This document shows, piece by piece, positions 10,452 through 19,089 of a stretch of DNA of 64,000 nt; position 1 is the stretch's first letter, and every line of letters starts with the position of its first letter. The notes beneath the pieces are model-generated. The model saw only the letters and a list, made by a program, of their open reading frames with translations, ran no database searches and had not been told where the DNA came from. Source of the stretch: Stutzerimonas frequens (GTDB lineage: Bacteria; Pseudomonadota; Gammaproteobacteria; Pseudomonadales; Pseudomonadaceae); contig NZ_JAMOHM010000004.1 in NCBI RefSeq assembly GCF_024448335.1, forward strand, positions 310,001 through 374,000, in the 5' to 3' direction. Made by a program: the position numbers and the translations under genes.

Positions 10452-10467
10452 CGTGACACAAATCACA
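10452..10467. promoter_or_regulatory. CRP/Vfr-type binding site candidate
   Basis: CGTGA-N6-TCACA matches the CRP/Vfr palindrome TGTGA-N6-TCACA at nine of ten arm positions. It lies in the 332-bp gap between the divergent cytochrome gene (start 10329) and the thioesterase gene (start 10662), about 120 bp from the former. Nothing else is recognisable in that gap except the GAGGAG ribosome site of the thioesterase gene. Confidence 0.4.
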
Positions 10468-10661
10468 GCGCACCATAGGGCCATGATCCGATAGGACATG
10501 GACGCCGTAATGAGTGGTTTATCGGCCAAATGCGAGCAGTGCGCGCCTTTGCCGCATTGACGATAGAAAAAAACGATGAAGCGTTTTGCCAGATAGTCCA
10601 GACAGGAAGGAGGCATTCGACTAAAGTAGCAACCCTTCACCACCGAGGAGCCGTAACCCCC

Positions 10662-11165
10662 ATGCTAGATGGACATGCAGAGCTGACCATGACCGTGCTG
10701 ATGACGCCGGACAAAGCCAATTTTTCCGGCAACGTACATGGCGGCACGCTGCTCAAGTATCTCGACGAAGTCGCCTATGCCTGCGCCAGCCGCTATGCCG
10801 GGCAGTACGTCGTCACCCTCTCGGTGGACCAGGTGGTGTTCCGCCAGCCGGTGCATGTCGGGGAGCTGGTCACCTTCCTCGCCTCGGTCAACTACACCGG
10901 CACCACCTCGATGGAAATCGGCATCAAGGTCGTAACCGAAGACATCCGCTCGAAGACCGTGCGTCACACCAACAGCTGCTTCTTCACCATGGTCGCCCTC
11001 GGCGAGGACGGCAAGCCGGTGCCGGTGCCGCCGCTGAATCCGAAGACAGCGGAACAGCAACGCCGCTTCGCCCAGGCGTACCAGCGCCGCGAGATTCGTC
11101 GTGAGCTGGAACACCGCTACAGCGAACTGCGCGCAGGCAGCGAGCGCCTCGCCGCGGTGAATTAG
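10662..11165 (+). CDS. Acyl-CoA thioesterase, hotdog fold (YciA/BACH type)
   Basis: 167 residues. Hydrolyses acyl-CoA to free acid and CoA. The hotdog-fold signature GNVHGGTLLKYLDEVAYACA with the catalytic-type aspartate is clear, followed by SVDQVVFRQPVHVGE as in the YciA/BACH subfamily. A C-terminal charged helix (about 125-167) follows the fold. The ATG at 10662 was chosen over 10530 because it has a GAGGAG site and the usual short N-terminus. Chain-length preference cannot be told from the sequence. Confidence 0.88.
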   Translation: MLDGHAELTMTVLMTPDKANFSGNVHGGTLLKYLDEVAYACASRYAGQYVVTLSVDQVVFRQPVHVGELVTFLASVNYTGTTSMEIGIKVVTEDIRSKTVRHTNSCFFTMVALGEDGKPVPVPPLNPKTAEQQRRFAQAYQRREIRRELEHRYSELRAGSERLAAVN

Positions 11166-11281
11166 ACATCGCCCTCGACGGCACAGCGGGACTTCGGCGG
11201 CGCCGGAGTCCCGCTGCCCCCGATTTGTAACAAAACCTTATACAATGCACGGCTTTCCGCACCTCCACTGAAGGACCCGCC

Positions 11282-11626
11282 GTGAGCACGCTGCCTCCCT
11301 GCCCCAAATGCAATTCCGAATACACCTACGAAGACGGCCAGATGCTGGCCTGCCCTGAGTGCGGCCATGAGTGGTCCGCCACTGAAAGCGCAGCGGCCGC
11401 GGGCGAAGGCGACAAGGTGATCAAGGACTCGGTGGGCAACACCCTGCAGGACGGCGACACCGTCACGGTGATCAAGGACCTCAAGGTCAAGGGCTCGTCG
11501 CTGGTGGTCAAGGTCGGCACCAAGGTCAAGAACATCCGCCTGGTCGATGGCGACCACGACATCGACTGCAAGATCGATGGCATCGGCGCGATGAAGCTGA
11601 AGTCCGAGTTCGTCAGAAAAGTCTGA
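11282..11626 (+). CDS. yjdM: Zinc-ribbon protein YjdM (PhnA family)
   Basis: 114 residues. The N-terminal zinc ribbon has two CPxC pairs (CPKC and CPEC, about residues 8-28). The C-terminal PhnA domain contains [23 protein letters not shown]. Despite the historical phosphonate name, this family has no proven role in phosphonate breakdown. It stands alone here, followed 15 bp later by the MITE-like element. Confidence 0.9.
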   Translation: MSTLPPCPKCNSEYTYEDGQMLACPECGHEWSATESAAAAGEGDKVIKDSVGNTLQDGDTVTVIKDLKVKGSSLVVKVGTKVKNIRLVDGDHDIDCKIDGIGAMKLKSEFVRKV

Positions 11627-11641
11627 GCCGCGATGCTCGTC

Positions 11642-11829
11642 CGAAAGCCCGGCATTCCAGACCGTGTGAAAACGTAGCGAGCGATGGTCAGGCAAGGCTA
11701 AAACAGGCGAAAAAGCGCAGTTTACGAGTTGTAAATGAGCATTTTGACTGGGCTCGCAACCGAGCCTGTTTTTAACGCGGCCTGGCCGAGCGCAGTAGTT
11801 TTCACACAGTCTGATTCGTCGGGCTTTCG
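11642..11829. mobile_element. 188-bp nested palindromic MITE-like element
   Basis: Terminal inverted repeats of 32 bp match at 26 positions. The outermost 10 bp are identical (CGAAAGCCCG and its complement), as is the GTGTGAAAAC block at 11664-11673 versus 11798-11807. Inside, a further pair (AAACAGGC near 11702, GCCTGTTT near 11764) makes the whole element fold on itself. There is no coding capacity. It occupies the convergent gap between yjdM and the cold-shock/DUF1294 gene, where it may also act as a terminator. I saw no other copy in the window. Confidence 0.7.
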
Positions 11830-11833
11830 CGTT

Positions 11834-12562
11834 TCAGATCAAGCGCAACAACCAATCCAGCCGCTCGCGGGTAAAGCCGCTGCCGATGAACAGCAGATCG
11901 ATCCAGAACGCCTGGTGCAGCACGACGATCAGCCAGAAGGTCAGCTGATAGCTCAGCTTGCGGGTCTTGTGGCGAAACACCTGCTGCGCCACGAGCGCAC
12001 CCGGCCAGCCGCCGGCCAGCTCGAAGAAATGCAGCGTGGTTTCCGGCGTGCGCCAGCGATCCTTCAGCGCGCTGTGCTTGTCGCGCCAGTAGAGGAAGAA
12101 GGTCAGCAGGCTGGCGAGGGCGTAGATTGCCAACGGCAACATCGCCCCGAGGCGCAGGAGGCTGCCCGCCAGCGGCAGCAGGCAGAGCAGCGCGAACAGC
12201 ACCAGCTTGAGCGGAAGCTGCTGGATATTGCCGGCAACCAGCTGCCGCGCAGGCTTGCCGGCGGCACGCGCCGTGGCGCGCGGGCGGTCCTGAGGATCGC
12301 TCTTCTGCCGCTGACTGCCCGGGCGCTGGCGAATCGCTGGCTGGTCCAGCGTCAGCGGCGCATCCAGCCGCAGATGCTCGGCACGTAGCCGGCCCTGGGG
12401 ATCGCGCCCCAACACGTAGAGCACACGATCACCAACCAGCGGCCGACGCTCACCATGCACGGCCGAGATATGCGCGAAGACATCCTCACCGCCCTGCTCC
12501 GGGCGAATGAAGCCGAAGCCCTTCTGGTCGTTCCAGCTTTTCAGCGTGCCTCGCTGTTCCAT
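11834..12562 (-). CDS. Cold-shock domain plus DUF1294 membrane protein
   Basis: 242 residues. The N-terminal cold-shock domain (about 1-70) has RNP-like motifs KGFGFI and DVFAHIS. A basic linker (about 80-105) follows. The C-terminal DUF1294 region has four hydrophobic segments and the motif DKHSALKDRWRTPE...GGWPGA. It is probably an inner-membrane protein exposing a nucleic-acid-binding domain to the cytoplasm. A TTG at 12571 is an alternative start, and neither start has a strong ribosome site. It is divergent from the NYN/LOTUS gene. Function is not established. Confidence 0.85.
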   Translation of the reverse strand: MEQRGTLKSWNDQKGFGFIRPEQGGEDVFAHISAVHGERRPLVGDRVLYVLGRDPQGRLRAEHLRLDAPLTLDQPAIRQRPGSQRQKSDPQDRPRATARAAGKPARQLVAGNIQQLPLKLVLFALLCLLPLAGSLLRLGAMLPLAIYALASLLTFFLYWRDKHSALKDRWRTPETTLHFFELAGGWPGALVAQQVFRHKTRKLSYQLTFWLIVVLHQAFWIDLLFIGSGFTRERLDWLLRLI

Positions 12563-12690
12563 GCACCGCAATCCATGTGATCAAAGCCGCGCATGCTAAC
12601 CGAGTTCGGCAGGCGTTGGCAGCACGCCGCTATGGCCAGGGCACGGTGGTCGGCGTTATGGTCGGGCGATCTCCAGTCCAGGGAAGAAGC

Positions 12691-13518
12691 ATGGCCAGCA
12701 AGCCCAACAGTTCGAACAAGCAGAAGCACCTCGCCGTGCTGATCGACGCCGACAACGCGCCCGCCGCCATCGTCGAAGGGCTGTTCGAGGAAATCGCCAA
12801 ATACGGGGTCGCCAGCGTCAAGCGCATCTACGGCGACTGGACCAAACCCAACCTCGGCAGCTGGAAGAAGGTGCTGCTCGACTACTCGATCCAGCCGATC
12901 CAGCAGTTCGCCTACACCTCGGGCAAGAACGCCACCGACAGCTCGCTGATCATCGACGCCATGGACCTGCTCTACACCCGGCGCTTCGACGGCTTCTGCC
13001 TGGTCTCCAGCGACAGCGACTTCACCCGCCTGGCCGCGCGCATCCGCGAGGAAGGCCTGACGGTGTACGGCTTCGGCGAACAGAAGACGCCCTCGCCCTT
13101 CGTCTCCGCCTGCGACAAGTTCATCTACACCGAAATCCTGCGCGCCGACGCCGCCAAGGTCGCTGTCGAGCCGTCGCCGGAAAAGCTCGCCGCGGCCGCC
13201 GCACAGGTAGAAGAAAGCAGCAAGCCGCCGAAGACAGGCGACAAGGGCGACACCATCAAATGCCAGGCGGTGCCGGTGGACTTCATCGCCAAGATTCTCG
13301 ACGACCTCACCGAGGAAGACGACTGGATCCAGCTCGGCACCCTCGGGCAGAACATCAGCAAGCTGCGCCCGGCCTTCGATCCGCGCCTGTACGGCTGCCG
13401 GAAGCTCAGTGACCTGATCGCCGGCCAGCCCAAACGCTTCGACCTGGAGTCACGCGGCAGCAGCGCCACCGGCGGCAAGGATCTCTACGTCCGCTTGCGC
13501 AAGGCCGGCAAGCACTGA
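12691..13518 (+). CDS. NYN (PIN-like) domain protein with C-terminal LOTUS/OST-HTH domain
   Basis: 275 residues. The N-terminal NYN domain has the conserved acidic positions in VLIDADNAP, NATDSSLIIDAMDLLY and LVSSDSDFTRLA, the layout of a metal-dependent RNase fold (LabA/DUF88 type). A low-complexity linker (about 150-190) leads to a LOTUS/OST-HTH domain near 200-270 that binds RNA in relatives. The ATG at 12691 follows GGGAAGAAGC. Likely role: RNA processing or decay. It is divergent from the cold-shock/DUF1294 gene. Confidence 0.87.
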   Translation: MASKPNSSNKQKHLAVLIDADNAPAAIVEGLFEEIAKYGVASVKRIYGDWTKPNLGSWKKVLLDYSIQPIQQFAYTSGKNATDSSLIIDAMDLLYTRRFDGFCLVSSDSDFTRLAARIREEGLTVYGFGEQKTPSPFVSACDKFIYTEILRADAAKVAVEPSPEKLAAAAAQVEESSKPPKTGDKGDTIKCQAVPVDFIAKILDDLTEEDDWIQLGTLGQNISKLRPAFDPRLYGCRKLSDLIAGQPKRFDLESRGSSATGGKDLYVRLRKAGKH

Positions 13519-13535
13519 ACGGCGAAGCGGCCCGG

Positions 13536-14966
13536 CTACTCGTCCGACGCCAGCCAGCAGACGCGGTCACGACCGTCGTGCTTGGCGCGGTAGAGCGCAG
13601 CGTCCGCACGCCGTAGCAGGCTATCGGCAGTGTCCACCGGCCCTAGCTCGGCGACCCCGGCGCTGAGGGTCTGGCCGCGGCCGGTGCTGAACATGGATGC
13701 CCGTGACTGCTCACAGAGGCGCTCGGCGAACGCCAGCGCCTGCTGACCATTGGTTTCCGGACACAGCAGCAGGAACTCCTCGCCACCCCAGCGGCCCACG
13801 GCGTCACTGCCGCGCAGACCAGATACCAGCAGGTCGGCGAATTCCTTGAGAACGCGGTCCCCAGTCTGATGACCGAACTCGTCGTTGATGCTCTTGAAGT
13901 GATCGATATCCAGCATGACGATCGACAGCGGTCGGTTGTAACGCCGCGCCTGCTCCAGCGCCCTGGCGAAGCGTCGGTCGAGTTCGGCGCGGTTGGCCAA
14001 GCCGGTGAGAGCATCGGTCTGCGATTTGATCTGCAGCTGCTCGTTCAGCCTCCGTAGCCGCCCGATCCAGTACAGGCTGGTCAGCAGCATCACCGAGAAA
14101 ACCACGACGATCTGCACGACCAGCCGGTAGTCGGTACCCGACTCGATGCGAATCGGCGCATGCCGGTTGGCGATCTGGTTCAGCTCCCACGGCGTAATGG
14201 TCGTGATCGCCTTGTCCAGAATGCCGCGCAGCAAAGGTTCGCTCTTCAGCACACCGATGCGAAACTGGTTATCGAGACTCGCCAGCTGTCCGGCGATTTT
14301 CAGATTGAACCAGCCCTCGCGGCGCATGGTGTAGGCAGCCACGGTCAGCGACCGTATGGTCAGATCGGCTTTGCGCTCGTTCACCAACGCCAGCGCCTCG
14401 GCGTCCGTGTCGGTGACGATGACGCGTAGCTGGGGGAAATCCCGCCGAACGCTTTCCTCGACGAACGTGCCCACCGGCAAAGCGACCGTCACATCTTCAA
14501 GGGCAGACAGGTCAGCCACATAGGGATGGTCTTCGCGTGCGATCACCACATTGGCGTCAGTGAACAACGGCTGGGTGAAGATCAGCCAGGCATCACGCGC
14601 AGGCGTCTGGTTGAGAAAGCTGAGCAGCTGACAGCGGCCGGCCTGGGAAAACGCCACCGATTGGCCCCAGTCGCTGGTCGCCACGATATCAAGTTGCAGA
14701 CCCGCCCGTTGCGCCACGAGACGCAACAGGTCGGCGGCGATTCCTTCGTGCTCACCACGGGCGTTGAGCGTCTCGAACGGCAGCCAGTCCGGATCGACAC
14801 AGATGCTGACCGAGCGGTTGTCGGCCAGCCAGTCGCGCTCGACAGCGCTCAGGTCGAGCGTCACATCGACCGAAGCCGACACCGTGCCTGACAGGGCGAA
14901 CAACGCGATGCACAGAAACCTTGTCACTTGAGCCACCCTCGCAAGGACCGCACGCAACCTTGGCAC
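13536..14966 (-). CDS. Membrane diguanylate cyclase with periplasmic solute-binding sensor
   Basis: 476 residues. A signal-anchor (about 12-32) is followed by a bacterial extracellular solute-binding family 3 domain (about 40-265), a transmembrane helix near 280-300 and a GGDEF domain (about 310-470). The active site is GGEEF, preceded at the right distance by an RxxD inhibitory site (RGSDAVGRWGGEEF), so product inhibition by c-di-GMP is expected. The sensor probably binds an amino-acid-like ligand. It converges on the NYN gene with 17 bp between them. Confidence 0.92.
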   Translation of the reverse strand: MPRLRAVLARVAQVTRFLCIALFALSGTVSASVDVTLDLSAVERDWLADNRSVSICVDPDWLPFETLNARGEHEGIAADLLRLVAQRAGLQLDIVATSDWGQSVAFSQAGRCQLLSFLNQTPARDAWLIFTQPLFTDANVVIAREDHPYVADLSALEDVTVALPVGTFVEESVRRDFPQLRVIVTDTDAEALALVNERKADLTIRSLTVAAYTMRREGWFNLKIAGQLASLDNQFRIGVLKSEPLLRGILDKAITTITPWELNQIANRHAPIRIESGTDYRLVVQIVVVFSVMLLTSLYWIGRLRRLNEQLQIKSQTDALTGLANRAELDRRFARALEQARRYNRPLSIVMLDIDHFKSINDEFGHQTGDRVLKEFADLLVSGLRGSDAVGRWGGEEFLLLCPETNGQQALAFAERLCEQSRASMFSTGRGQTLSAGVAELGPVDTADSLLRRADAALYRAKHDGRDRVCWLASDE

Positions 14967-15143
14967 GGCTGGAGTTCAACACGGCACAACCGGCGCGGCA
15001 ATACAGATCATGGCTTTGAGCCATCATAAATCGTGCCAACCAATTTTTTGACGCCTTTAATCATTTGCAACCATTGCCTGACGCAGCGATCGAACCGACC
15101 CGTGGCACGCCCTTCTAAAGGGCTCCAGTCAGTGGAGGTTCCC

Positions 15144-15524
15144 ATGAGCAAGCAGTCATTCCTCGCCGGCGGCCTGGCGCTCCTCGCCCCGCTGGTCTTC
15201 GCCCAAACGCCGCCGCCGGAAGTGGTCAGCCACCTCAACGGTCTCGATGTGGAGATCAGTCCGATGGGCGTGCCGGCCAAATCCGAAGGGGTCGAAGGTG
15301 AACTGCTCGGCGTACGCGCGGTGAAGGTCATGAACCGTACCGGCGGGCAGATTACCTGCGAGTTCCATGTACCGAATGACGCGCGCTCGGATACCTCGGC
15401 GTCGCCGGTTTTCACTGTCGCGCCAAATACCCAGCGCACCGAGCGGGTTCCAGGCGAATACTCACCGGATGAGCCCTATGCGGAAATCACCTGCCGCTCG
15501 AGCGAACTCGCCCCGACACAGTAA
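15144..15524 (+). CDS. Small secreted protein of unknown function
   Basis: 126 residues. A signal peptide ends at FAQTPPP, and the mature part is about 105 residues with two cysteines (ITCEFHV and EITCRSS) that could form one disulfide. The fold appears to be all-beta, resembling small Pseudomonas periplasmic proteins of no known role. The ATG at 15144 follows a GGAGG site. The frame is open upstream to 15033, but that stretch lacks a signal. I see nothing in the following 271 bp (15525-15795). Confidence 0.7.
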   Translation: MSKQSFLAGGLALLAPLVFAQTPPPEVVSHLNGLDVEISPMGVPAKSEGVEGELLGVRAVKVMNRTGGQITCEFHVPNDARSDTSASPVFTVAPNTQRTERVPGEYSPDEPYAEITCRSSELAPTQ

Positions 15525-15795
15525 CGCCAACCAGGTCAGCGATGCCCTGCGCGAGTTTTGCGAACCGTGTTTGACCGGCCACCGCTCGCCGTCGATCAGC
15601 ACGCCACGAAAGCATCCCGCAGCACTTGGCGCGGTTGCTCGCGCCGTCCTGCCAGAACGCCGGGTTGCCCGCTCGGCCATTGGTGGTGAACTAACAGGCC
15701 AATGATGCGATCCCCTCTTAAGCACCGTCAGAGCGACCCGGGCAGCCAGACCATCGTGCTGGGCGGGTCCGATCCGAAGCGATGAGGAGAGCCTC

Positions 15796-16245
15796 GTGAC
15801 CGTTATTACCCACCGCACCACCGAAACCACCCACAGCGTTTCCCGCCATGTGCCCGGCCCGCTGCATGCGACGCTGCTGGCCGGGACCGTCCCCCTGTTT
15901 CTTGGCGCGCTGCTGAGCGACATCGCCTACTTCCGCAGCTATGAGATCCAGTGGGCCAACTTCGCCTCGTGGCTGATCGCCGGCGCGCTGGTGTTCTGCG
16001 GGCTGTCGGTGCTGTTCGCCATCGCCAATCTGGTCAAGGCCAGGCATAGAACAGGCCGACCTTTGATTTATCTGTTGTTGCTCGCCGTGGCCTGGGTGCT
16101 TGGTTTCATCAACGCACTGCAGCACGCCAAGGATGCCTGGGCGGTCATGCCGACCGGCCTGGTGCTATCGGTGATCGTCACCCTGCTGGCCTGCGCCGCC
16201 GCATGGGTTGGCCTTTCCAATCTGCGCGACGGAGGTGAAGCATGA
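15796..16245 (+). CDS. DUF2231-type inner-membrane protein
   Basis: 149 residues with four hydrophobic segments and a histidine-bearing N-terminus (HVPGPLHATLLAG) typical of DUF2231 proteins. It begins with GTG behind a GAGGAGAG site. Its stop overlaps the start of the sorbosone-dehydrogenase-like lipoprotein gene (ATGA), so the two are co-translated. Such pairs of a small membrane protein with a beta-propeller dehydrogenase-like lipoprotein recur in proteobacteria, perhaps as an electron-transfer module. The function is not known. Confidence 0.78.
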   Translation: MTVITHRTTETTHSVSRHVPGPLHATLLAGTVPLFLGALLSDIAYFRSYEIQWANFASWLIAGALVFCGLSVLFAIANLVKARHRTGRPLIYLLLLAVAWVLGFINALQHAKDAWAVMPTGLVLSVIVTLLACAAAWVGLSNLRDGGEA

Positions 16246-17534
16246 AGCACACCCATGCCCTCTCCGTACTGACCATCGCCGTGTTGCTGAGCGCCTGCGG
16301 TGGCAACGAACAGGACGCTGCCAGCCGCTACGGCGCCAACCCCAAACTGCCGGAGCCCGAGCGCGGGCTGCTGCCGAGCATGACAATCGCCGACCCGGCC
16401 CCCTGGGACGATGCGATGCCAACGGTACCGAACGGCTACAGCGTCAGCGCCATTGCCACTGACCTGCAGATTCCACGGCAGACGCTGGTGCTACCCAACG
16501 GTGACATCATCGTGGCGGAAGGCCGAGGCGGCAATGCGCCCAAGCTCAAGCCCAAGGACGTGATTGCCGGCTATATCAAGGCCAAAGGCGTCACCTCGGT
16601 GGAAAGCGGCAATCGCCTGACGCTCCTGCGCGACGCCGACCGCGACGGTACCTACGAGCTGCAAAAGGTGTTCGCCGAGGACCTCAACGCGCCTTACGGG
16701 CTGGCCTTCCACGACGGCAACCTGTACGTCGCCAACCAGGACGAACTGGTGCGCTTCGAATACGAAGAAGGCCAGACCGAAGCCAGCGGCCCGCCGACCA
16801 AGGTCGTCGACCTGCCCTCGGAGATCAATCACCACTGGACCAAGGCGATGACCATCAGCCCTGACGGCCAGTACCTCTATGTCGGCATCGGCTCGAACAG
16901 CAACATCACCGAGCGCGGCATGGAAGCGGAAGTCGACCGCGCCATGGTCTGGCAGATCAACACCGAAACCGGCGCCTACAAGCCCTACGCAACCGGCCTG
17001 CGCAACCCCACGGCACTGGCGATACTGCCCGGCACGGACCAGCTGTGGTCGGTGGTGAACGAGCGCGACGAACTGGGTGAAAACCTGGTGCCGGACTACC
17101 TGACCTCGGTGCAGGAAGGCGGCTTCTATGGCTGGCCCTACAGCTACTGGGGGCAGAACGTCGACGACCGCGTGCGTCCGCAGGACCCGGACAAGGTCAA
17201 GCAGGCGATCACGCCGGACTACGCACTGGGCGCCCACGTCGCCGCGCTGGGCCTGGATTTCTCCTCGGAAGTCATGGGTGAGCAATTCGCCGAAGGCGCG
17301 TTCGTCGGCGAGCACGGCAGCTGGAACCGGGAAGATCCGTCCGGCTACAAGGTGATCTTCGTGCCGTTCCGCGATGGCCGCCCGGCCGGCGAACCCATCG
17401 ACTTCGTGACCGGCTTCCGCGAGGACGGCAAGACCCGCGGCCGCCCGGTCGGTGTGACCGTCGACCCCAGCGGTGCGCTGATCGTCGCGGATGATCTGGC
17501 CAACATCGTCTGGCGCGTGACACGCATCCAATGA
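16242..17534 (+). CDS. PQQ-type sorbosone dehydrogenase-like lipoprotein
   Basis: 430 residues. A lipoprotein signal with LSACGG lipobox (cysteine near 20) precedes a beta-propeller with NAPYGLAFHDGNLYVAN, GLRNPTALAI and GEHGSWNR motifs of the glucose/sorbosone dehydrogenase family, whose members oxidise sugars with PQQ in the periplasm. Substrate and cofactor are not proven for this branch. It overlaps the upstream DUF2231 gene by 4 bp. A hairpin with CCCTCCC/GGGAGGG arms follows the stop near 17554-17588. Confidence 0.83.
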   Translation: MKHTHALSVLTIAVLLSACGGNEQDAASRYGANPKLPEPERGLLPSMTIADPAPWDDAMPTVPNGYSVSAIATDLQIPRQTLVLPNGDIIVAEGRGGNAPKLKPKDVIAGYIKAKGVTSVESGNRLTLLRDADRDGTYELQKVFAEDLNAPYGLAFHDGNLYVANQDELVRFEYEEGQTEASGPPTKVVDLPSEINHHWTKAMTISPDGQYLYVGIGSNSNITERGMEAEVDRAMVWQINTETGAYKPYATGLRNPTALAILPGTDQLWSVVNERDELGENLVPDYLTSVQEGGFYGWPYSYWGQNVDDRVRPQDPDKVKQAITPDYALGAHVAALGLDFSSEVMGEQFAEGAFVGEHGSWNREDPSGYKVIFVPFRDGRPAGEPIDFVTGFREDGKTRGRPVGVTVDPSGALIVADDLANIVWRVTRIQ

Positions 17535-17691
17535 CCAGCAGCGCCCCAACCCTCCCGACAGCTTGACTACAGTCGCTGGGAGGGCTGTGGGCCGTTCTTC
17601 GCTCGACAGCCCCTAGAGGCGCGGAACAGGCGGGCGGCGGTGACTTCATGAAGAAAGGCCAGCGACGTCGCAGGCATAACGGGCGGGGCAA

Positions 17692-18615
17692 ATGGCGCAG
17701 CAGCCGCCGCGACCCAACGTGAAACACCCATCAGGCAAGACGCAAAGCCTCGGGGGGCTATTCGTCGTACTCGCGGCATTGTGCTGGGGGCTGTCGGGCG
17801 GAATCGGCGGTGTTCTGACCGCCGAGGGCTGGAGCCCGATCGTGGTCTCGCTCTCCCGCGGCGCGATCGGGCTGCTAGTCGTGCTTCTCTGGCTTGCCTT
17901 GCGCCCGGCTGGCAGCGGTCTAATGAACGGGCGACTGTGGCTCTGGTCGGCAGTCGCCGGGGCGGCCGTGGCAGGCAATTTCTCGTTCTATTTTCTCAGC
18001 ATCGCCGAGGGCAGCGTGGCCGTGGCGGCGACACTCATGTACTCCGCGCCGGTGTTCGTCTATCTCGTCTCGTTCGCGTTTCGGCTGGAGCGGCCCAGCG
18101 CATTCAAGTGGACGGCTATCGCGCTGGTGACGCTTGGCGTCATTCTGCTGACCGGCATCTACGACGTCGGAGCGGGCGACATCACACTGCTGGCGGTGGG
18201 TGCAGGACTGCTTTCCGGCGTGTCGTACGCCGTTTTCATCTTCGCCTTCAAGTATGCGGCCCCCCATGGCAGCCCTCAGGCGATTCTGGTGATCGCCTTC
18301 GCGGTGCTGGTGGTGATATTGCTCGGGCTGAGCGATGCGGAGCAGACTTTGGCCGTGCTGGGCACCTCGAGCTGGCCGCTGTTCGTCACATTAGGCGTAC
18401 TCGGTGGCGGGCTGTCGTTCGTCTTGTACATCGTCGGGCTCAAGCATACCGCGCCCGCGGCAGCGTCCATCCTGGCCATGGTCGAACCGGTGACCGCCTC
18501 GCTCTTCAGCGTCGTGGTGCTAGATGAAAGCCTGGCCGCCATGCAGGTCCTGGGCATGGCGCTGATTCTGCTGACGGTCACGGCGCTGGGCGTCCATTCG
18601 AGAAATCCGAATTAA
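17692..18615 (+). CDS. EamA/DMT-family transporter
   Basis: 307 residues, ten hydrophobic segments in two EamA repeats, an inner-membrane exporter of the drug/metabolite superfamily. The substrate cannot be deduced. The start lacks a strong ribosome site, and a GTG 27 bp downstream is an alternative. Codons such as AGA, TTA and CTA are more frequent here than in neighbours, and the next gene is broken, so this stretch may be acquired. Confidence 0.82.
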   Translation: MAQQPPRPNVKHPSGKTQSLGGLFVVLAALCWGLSGGIGGVLTAEGWSPIVVSLSRGAIGLLVVLLWLALRPAGSGLMNGRLWLWSAVAGAAVAGNFSFYFLSIAEGSVAVAATLMYSAPVFVYLVSFAFRLERPSAFKWTAIALVTLGVILLTGIYDVGAGDITLLAVGAGLLSGVSYAVFIFAFKYAAPHGSPQAILVIAFAVLVVILLGLSDAEQTLAVLGTSSWPLFVTLGVLGGGLSFVLYIVGLKHTAPAAASILAMVEPVTASLFSVVVLDESLAAMQVLGMALILLTVTALGVHSRNPN

Positions 18616-18616
18616 C

Positions 18617-19013
18617 TTATCGCGCTTGCTCAAGCAGATTCTTGAGCCGCTGCAGGTCCGCCGCCACCGCCTGAGCGTCCATCGCAAATTGCTCATCGCT
18701 CATGTCCGGTTGGCGGAACAGCGTGAAAAACGAACTCAGACCCGCCGCTACACGGCATGACCCGCATGGGGTTGCGAACTATCGAACCCGACTCCAGTTC
18801 GACTTCGTGGTCCATCACCCCGAGCGCATTCGGCGGTGCGAAGCGAATCCTCACTTTTCCAAAAGGCGCGTCCCATGCATCGCCCTGCTGCGTGACCTCG
18901 GAACGCGCCAGCCCCGCCGCCCACTGCGGAAGATTGCGCGGGTCGGCGGCGAACGCATACACCTGTCCCGGATCACGGGCGATGAAGATGCTGATATGGC
19001 GGACGTGGTGCAT
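18617..19013 (-). pseudogene. SRPBCC-family protein, frameshifted
   Basis: The 5' part (MHHVRHISIFIARDPGQVYA) reads as a polyketide-cyclase/SRPBCC small-ligand-binding fold. In frame it ends prematurely after FVFHAVPPTGHER. The other frame continues as FTLFRQPDMSDEQFAMDAQ to LLEQAR and a stop at 18617-18619, which is the family C-terminus. Removing one base from the five-A run at 18726-18730 restores an uninterrupted 131-residue protein reading EFVFTLFRQPDM. Either a real homopolymer frameshift or an assembly error. It converges on the EamA gene with one base between them. Confidence 0.85.
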
Positions 19014-19089
19014 GGATCAGGCCCCCGATGATAATGTCCCGTCAGCAGTTGTACCCGACACACAGCCCGACCACGAGCCCTGATCGAGC

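Noticed and set aside
12571-12571. TTG start for the cold-shock/DUF1294 protein
   Set aside because: The ATG at 12562 gives the usual cold-shock N-terminus and the TTG has no better ribosome site.
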